Made by a program: the position numbers and the translations under genes. DNA of 23,215 nt from JBMTVT01 sp049451635 (lineage in GTDB: Bacteria; Bacteroidota; Bacteroidia; Flavobacteriales; Flavobacteriaceae). Under the pieces are notes generated by a model. It saw only the letters and a program-made list of their open reading frames with translations, had not been told where the DNA came from and did not search any database. The stretch spans positions 1 through 23,215 of the forward strand of contig JBMTVT010000040.1 of the NCBI GenBank assembly GCA_049451635.1. The letters run 5' to 3'. Below are positions 22,811 through 23,215 of the stretch, piece after piece (positions within the stretch are counted from its first letter, which is position 1; the number at the start of each line of letters is the position of its first letter).

Positions 22811-23215
22811 AATTATCGCAAGAATTAAGTTGTTTTAAATAATCTGTTGCCAATGTTTTAAGGCTATTGTAATAATAACTTTTTATAGAAGTCACACTTT
22901 CTTATGAAAGATCTTTAATGTCATTACCTTCCTTTGATATGACATGATTGCAATCACAAACCTTTAAAGTCTAATTATAAGATTTAATGTTTGATGAAAT
23001 AGCTTCTTTATAAGAAAGAATTAATTGTTCTTTTCTAAGCTTCAACGCTTTCTCTTTTTGTTCGGACATTTGCGTTTTTATTTTTTCCTCTTTAAGTTTT
23101 AAAACTTCCTGTTGCTATTTCAATTTTAATTGTTCTTTTTGCAAGTCATTAAGTTTATGTAATTACTACATTAGACTGGACATTAGATTGCGAGATTTAG
23201 AGTTACATAAATTAA
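22809..23215 (-). pseudogene. Coiled-coil protein gene with several in-frame stops, runs off window edge
   Basis: One minus-strand frame reads as a protein throughout but contains stops at 22904-22902 (TAA), 22973-22971 (TAG), 23117-23115 (TAG) and a pair at 23168-23163. Between them lie LHKLNDLQKEQLKLK, QQEVLKLKEEKIKTQMSEQK, EKALKLRKEQLILSYKEAIS, TLKVCDCNHVISKEGNDIKD and SVTSIKSYYYNSLKTLATDY, ending QLNSCDN and a stop at 22809. The heptad-like charged stretch is a coiled coil; the end has a few Cys. The TAG codons sit where CAG (Gln) would fit, so the damage looks like point substitutions, unlike the homopolymer losses elsewhere. I cannot name the family. Its 5' end is outside the window. 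Confidence 0.55.

Noticed and set aside
22809..23215. Stop-codon read-through or recoding of the coiled-coil frame
   Set aside because: Both TAG and TAA occur, five times in 135 codons, while every other gene here uses them as ordinary stops.

Overview
The window looks like a chromosomal segment of a marine-type flavobacterium (Bacteroidota, probably Flavobacteriaceae). The reasons are the AT-rich sequence, the frequent TAnnTTTG -7 promoter boxes, lipoprotein signals followed by Bacteroidota-specific domains of unknown function (DUF1684, DUF4920, a DUF6268-like barrel), a fused IcmF mutase, and an NtrC-type regulator without a DNA-binding domain. There is no tRNA, rRNA, CRISPR array, insertion sequence or prophage that I can recognise.

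Layout. 1-1264: two divergent, frameshifted genes, an unidentified one on the minus strand and a PqqB-like metallo-hydrolase lipoprotein on the plus strand. 1259-5700: purU and the large fused acyl-CoA mutase icmF. 5762-7209: a small lipoprotein, a small helical protein and an Lrp/AsnC regulator. 7202-8446: a YpdA-like flavoprotein without its N-terminus, abutting the N-terminal half of an MFS transporter, as if a deletion had joined two genes. 8480-8626: a short Cys-containing leader ORF with a terminator and mutually exclusive hairpins, which reads like a translation-dependent attenuator for the MFS locus. 8700-12799: DUF1684 lipoprotein, crcB, an SRPBCC/GyrI-like protein, small membrane proteins, a MazG-like pyrophosphohydrolase and ilvE. 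12893-15163: DUF4920 lipoprotein, mnmD and a TIGR01777 epimerase. 15212-15330: a compact structured intergenic element of unknown identity. 15510-17224: grpE-dnaJ behind a -24/-12 (sigma-54-like) promoter; this DnaJ keeps only one of its two zinc centres. 17553-22771: an envelope cluster on one strand with an ABC exporter pair, an MscS channel, an outer-membrane barrel and an HTH-less sigma-54 activator. 22809-23215: a coiled-coil pseudogene with several in-frame stops.

How genes work together. GrpE and DnaJ serve the DnaK cycle. The ABC ATPase and permease form one exporter, and the tight spacing to mscS suggests cotranscription. The sigma-54 activator and the sigma-54-like grpE promoter are in the same window, but no direct link can be shown. 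IlvE and IcmF both touch branched-chain carbon metabolism but are far apart and not an operon.

The most interesting items are the leader-peptide attenuator (8480-8626), the structured element (15212-15330) and the sigma-54-like promoter of grpE. A caution: nearly all the apparent frameshifts are explained by loss of a base from a homopolymer, so some 'pseudogenes' could be base-calling artefacts. Protein identities are from recognised motifs, not from a database search.
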